Source: HGM12669 sp048527645 (GTDB taxonomy: Bacteria; Bacillota; Clostridia; Oscillospirales; CAG-272). Taken from it: a DNA stretch of 5,701 nt. Below the pieces are notes generated by a model. That model saw only the letters and a program-made list of their open reading frames with translations. It was not told the DNA's origin and ran no database searches. The translations under genes and the position numbers were made by a program. The DNA is taken from positions 1 through 5,701 of the forward strand of contig DBGFNI010000051.1 of NCBI GenBank assembly GCA_048527645.1, read 5' to 3'. Of the stretch, positions 4,270 to 5,701 are shown piece after piece. The first letter of the stretch is position 1, and every line of letters starts with the position of its first letter.

Positions 4270-5688
4270 ATGAGTATTCATGAAGAGTGCGGTGTATTCG
4301 GCGTTTTCGCGCCGGAGCGGACGGAGGTTGCAGATCTGGCTTATTACGGATTATATGCGCTGCAGCACCGCGGGCAGGAAAGCTGCGGCATCGTGGTAAA
4401 CGATGACGGTGTGTTTTTTTCACACAAGGATTTGGGTCTGGTCAGCGAAGTGTTTTCACAGGACGCGCTGTCCCGTCTGCCGCAGGGAAACATCGCAGTC
4501 GCTCATGCCCGCTATGGAACGACGGGCGGCAACCACCGCAACAACTGCCAGCCGATTGAGGTCAACCATCAAAAGGGCAAAATGGCGCTGGCCCATAACG
4601 GCAATCTGAGCAACGCCGCGCAGCTGCGCTCGGAGCTGGAGCTGAACGGCGCGATTTTCCATACCACCAGTGACACGGAAACGATTGCCTACATTGTGAC
4701 TCGGGAGCGCCTCTCCGCCCCCTCGATTGAGGATGCGCTGTGTGCGGCGATGAACACGCTGGACGGCGCATATTCTCTGGTGCTGATGTCGCCGCAGAAG
4801 CTGCTGTGCGCCAGAGACCCTTACGGCTTCCGCCCGCTGTGCTACGGAAAAACGCCGCAGGGGGTTTATGTCGTCGCATCGGAAAGCTGCGCGCTGCAAG
4901 CGGTAGGCGCTTCGCTCGTGCGCGATGTGGAGCCGGGTGAAATTCTGATTTTTTCGAAAAACGGTGTCGTGAGCAATCGGACGCACTGCGGCAAGAAGCC
5001 GAAGAAGCTCTGTGTGTTTGAATATATTTATTTTGCCCGTTCTGACAGTGCGATCGACGGTGTGAGTGTGCACGGTGCCCGGATTCGCGCCGGAGAGGTG
5101 CTTGCCCAGACGCATCCCGTTGAGGCGGATGTGGTGATTGGCGTGCCGGATTCCGGGCTGGACGCCGCGCTTGGCTACAGCCGTGCGTCCGGCATTCCCT
5201 ATGGCATCGGGCTGATCAAAAACAAGTATATCGGCAGAACCTTTATTTCTCCGGGGCAGAGCGCCCGGCTGGATCAGGTAAAAATTAAACTCAGCGCTGT
5301 GGAAGAGAGCGTCAAGGGCAAGCGCGTGGTGCTGATTGACGATTCCATCGTGCGCGGAACGACGAGCGGACGCATTGTGCGGCTGCTGCGCGATGCGGGC
5401 GCCAGTGAAATTCATATGCGGATCTCCTCTCCGCCGTTTTTGCATCCGTGCTATTACGGAACGGACATTGATTCCAGAGAGCATCTGATCGCCTGCCACC
5501 ACACCGTGGAAGAAATCGCGGAGATGATCGGCGCAGATACGCTGGGCTATCTGCCGGTGTCCGCACTGAGCCGGCTGACGGGAGGCGCCGATTTTTGCAG
5601 CGCATGCTTTGACGGCAGCTATCCGACGGCGATTCCCACCGATACCCGCAAGGATCGCTTTGAACAGAAGCTCTCCGAGATCAAGTAA
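4270..5688 (+). CDS. purF: Amidophosphoribosyltransferase (glutamine PRPP amidotransferase)
   Basis: PurF catalyses the first committed step of de novo purine synthesis in the cytoplasm: PRPP plus glutamine to 5-phosphoribosylamine. The 472-residue protein is full length. The N-terminal class II glutaminase domain (about 7-240) has the nucleophile in EECGVFGV (C7), ARYGTTG (R81), AHNGNL (N110, G111) and SDTE (D135). The C-terminal phosphoribosyltransferase domain has the PRPP loop VVLIDDSIVRGTTS (353-366). Residues C248, C394, C443 and C446 match the four cysteines that hold the 4Fe-4S cluster in the Bacillus enzyme, so this is the Fe-S, propeptide-processed type. Only six residues (MSIHEE) precede C7 and would be removed in maturation. 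The start is set by GGAGG (4259-4263), six bases before ATG. It is transcribed from its own promoter behind a structured leader, and its stop overlaps an ATG (TAATG), suggesting a downstream co-translated gene. Confidence 0.98.
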   Translation: MSIHEECGVFGVFAPERTEVADLAYYGLYALQHRGQESCGIVVNDDGVFFSHKDLGLVSEVFSQDALSRLPQGNIAVAHARYGTTGGNHRNNCQPIEVNHQKGKMALAHNGNLSNAAQLRSELELNGAIFHTTSDTETIAYIVTRERLSAPSIEDALCAAMNTLDGAYSLVLMSPQKLLCARDPYGFRPLCYGKTPQGVYVVASESCALQAVGASLVRDVEPGEILIFSKNGVVSNRTHCGKKPKKLCVFEYIYFARSDSAIDGVSVHGARIRAGEVLAQTHPVEADVVIGVPDSGLDAALGYSRASGIPYGIGLIKNKYIGRTFISPGQSARLDQVKIKLSAVEESVKGKRVVLIDDSIVRGTTSGRIVRLLRDAGASEIHMRISSPPFLHPCYYGTDIDSREHLIACHHTVEEIAEMIGADTLGYLPVSALSRLTGGADFCSACFDGSYPTAIPTDTRKDRFEQKLSEIK

Positions 5689-5701
5689 TGCAGACGGCAG
5701 A
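5688..5701 (+). CDS. Possible start of the next gene, cut by the window edge
   Basis: An ATG at 5688-5690 overlaps the last base of the purF stop codon (TAATG), and the four visible codons (M-Q-T-A, the last inferred from two bases) are open. TAATG overlaps are typical of re-initiating downstream genes in operons. In many Firmicutes purM or another purine gene follows purF, but nothing here identifies it. No strong ribosome binding site precedes it, so the true start could be a little further on. Confidence 0.3.

Noticed and set aside
4456..5502. Long minus-strand open frame (348 codons) opposite purF
   Set aside because: It lies wholly antisense to a certain, fully conserved purF, has no family signature or ribosome binding site, and is a by-product of the codon bias of purF.

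Overview
The window looks like ordinary chromosomal DNA of a low-to-moderate-GC Gram-positive anaerobe, most likely a clostridial (Oscillospiraceae/Ruminococcaceae-like) Firmicute. Supporting signs are the strong GGAGG-type ribosome binding sites on every gene, near-consensus sigma-A promoters, a PadR/DUF1700/DUF4097 operon, a clostridial-type iron-sulfur flavoprotein, and a PurF of the Bacillus type with four putative Fe-S cysteines. The taxonomic call is an inference from gene content, not from a marker search.

Layout. 1-312 (minus): a TfoX N-terminal-domain (Sxy-like) gene broken by two single-base insertions and cut by the window edge. 313-622: no recognisable gene; it holds a 40-base imperfect inverted repeat (361-400) and a weak minus-strand promoter candidate. 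623-2550 (plus): a tight three-gene operon with its own extended -10 promoter: a PadR-family repressor, a DUF1700 (HAAS) membrane protein and a DUF4097 (Toastrack) membrane-anchored beta-solenoid protein. The genes overlap by 8 and 4 bases. 2606-2656: a strong hairpin that can terminate transcription from both sides, between convergent operons. 2652-4030 (minus): a two-gene TetR-regulated operon, promoter first, then an 18-bp perfect operator over the start site, then tetR, then an iron-sulfur-flavoprotein-like reductase overlapping tetR by 4 bases. 4101-5688 (plus): a divergent promoter, a GC-rich leader with competing hairpins, and a complete purF (amidophosphoribosyltransferase). The purF stop codon overlaps a new ATG at the window edge, presumably the next purine gene.

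How it works together. Two small local-regulator operons face each other across a shared terminator. In the first, PadR probably represses its own promoter and controls two envelope proteins of a type linked to membrane-stress sensing. In the second, TetR probably represses itself and a redox flavoprotein. PurF is housekeeping: it commits PRPP to purine synthesis.

No clearly new system is visible. The points most worth checking are the purF leader with mutually exclusive stems, the TetR operator, the interlaced palindromes on the PadR promoter, the hairpin at 361-400, and the doubly frameshifted tfoX.
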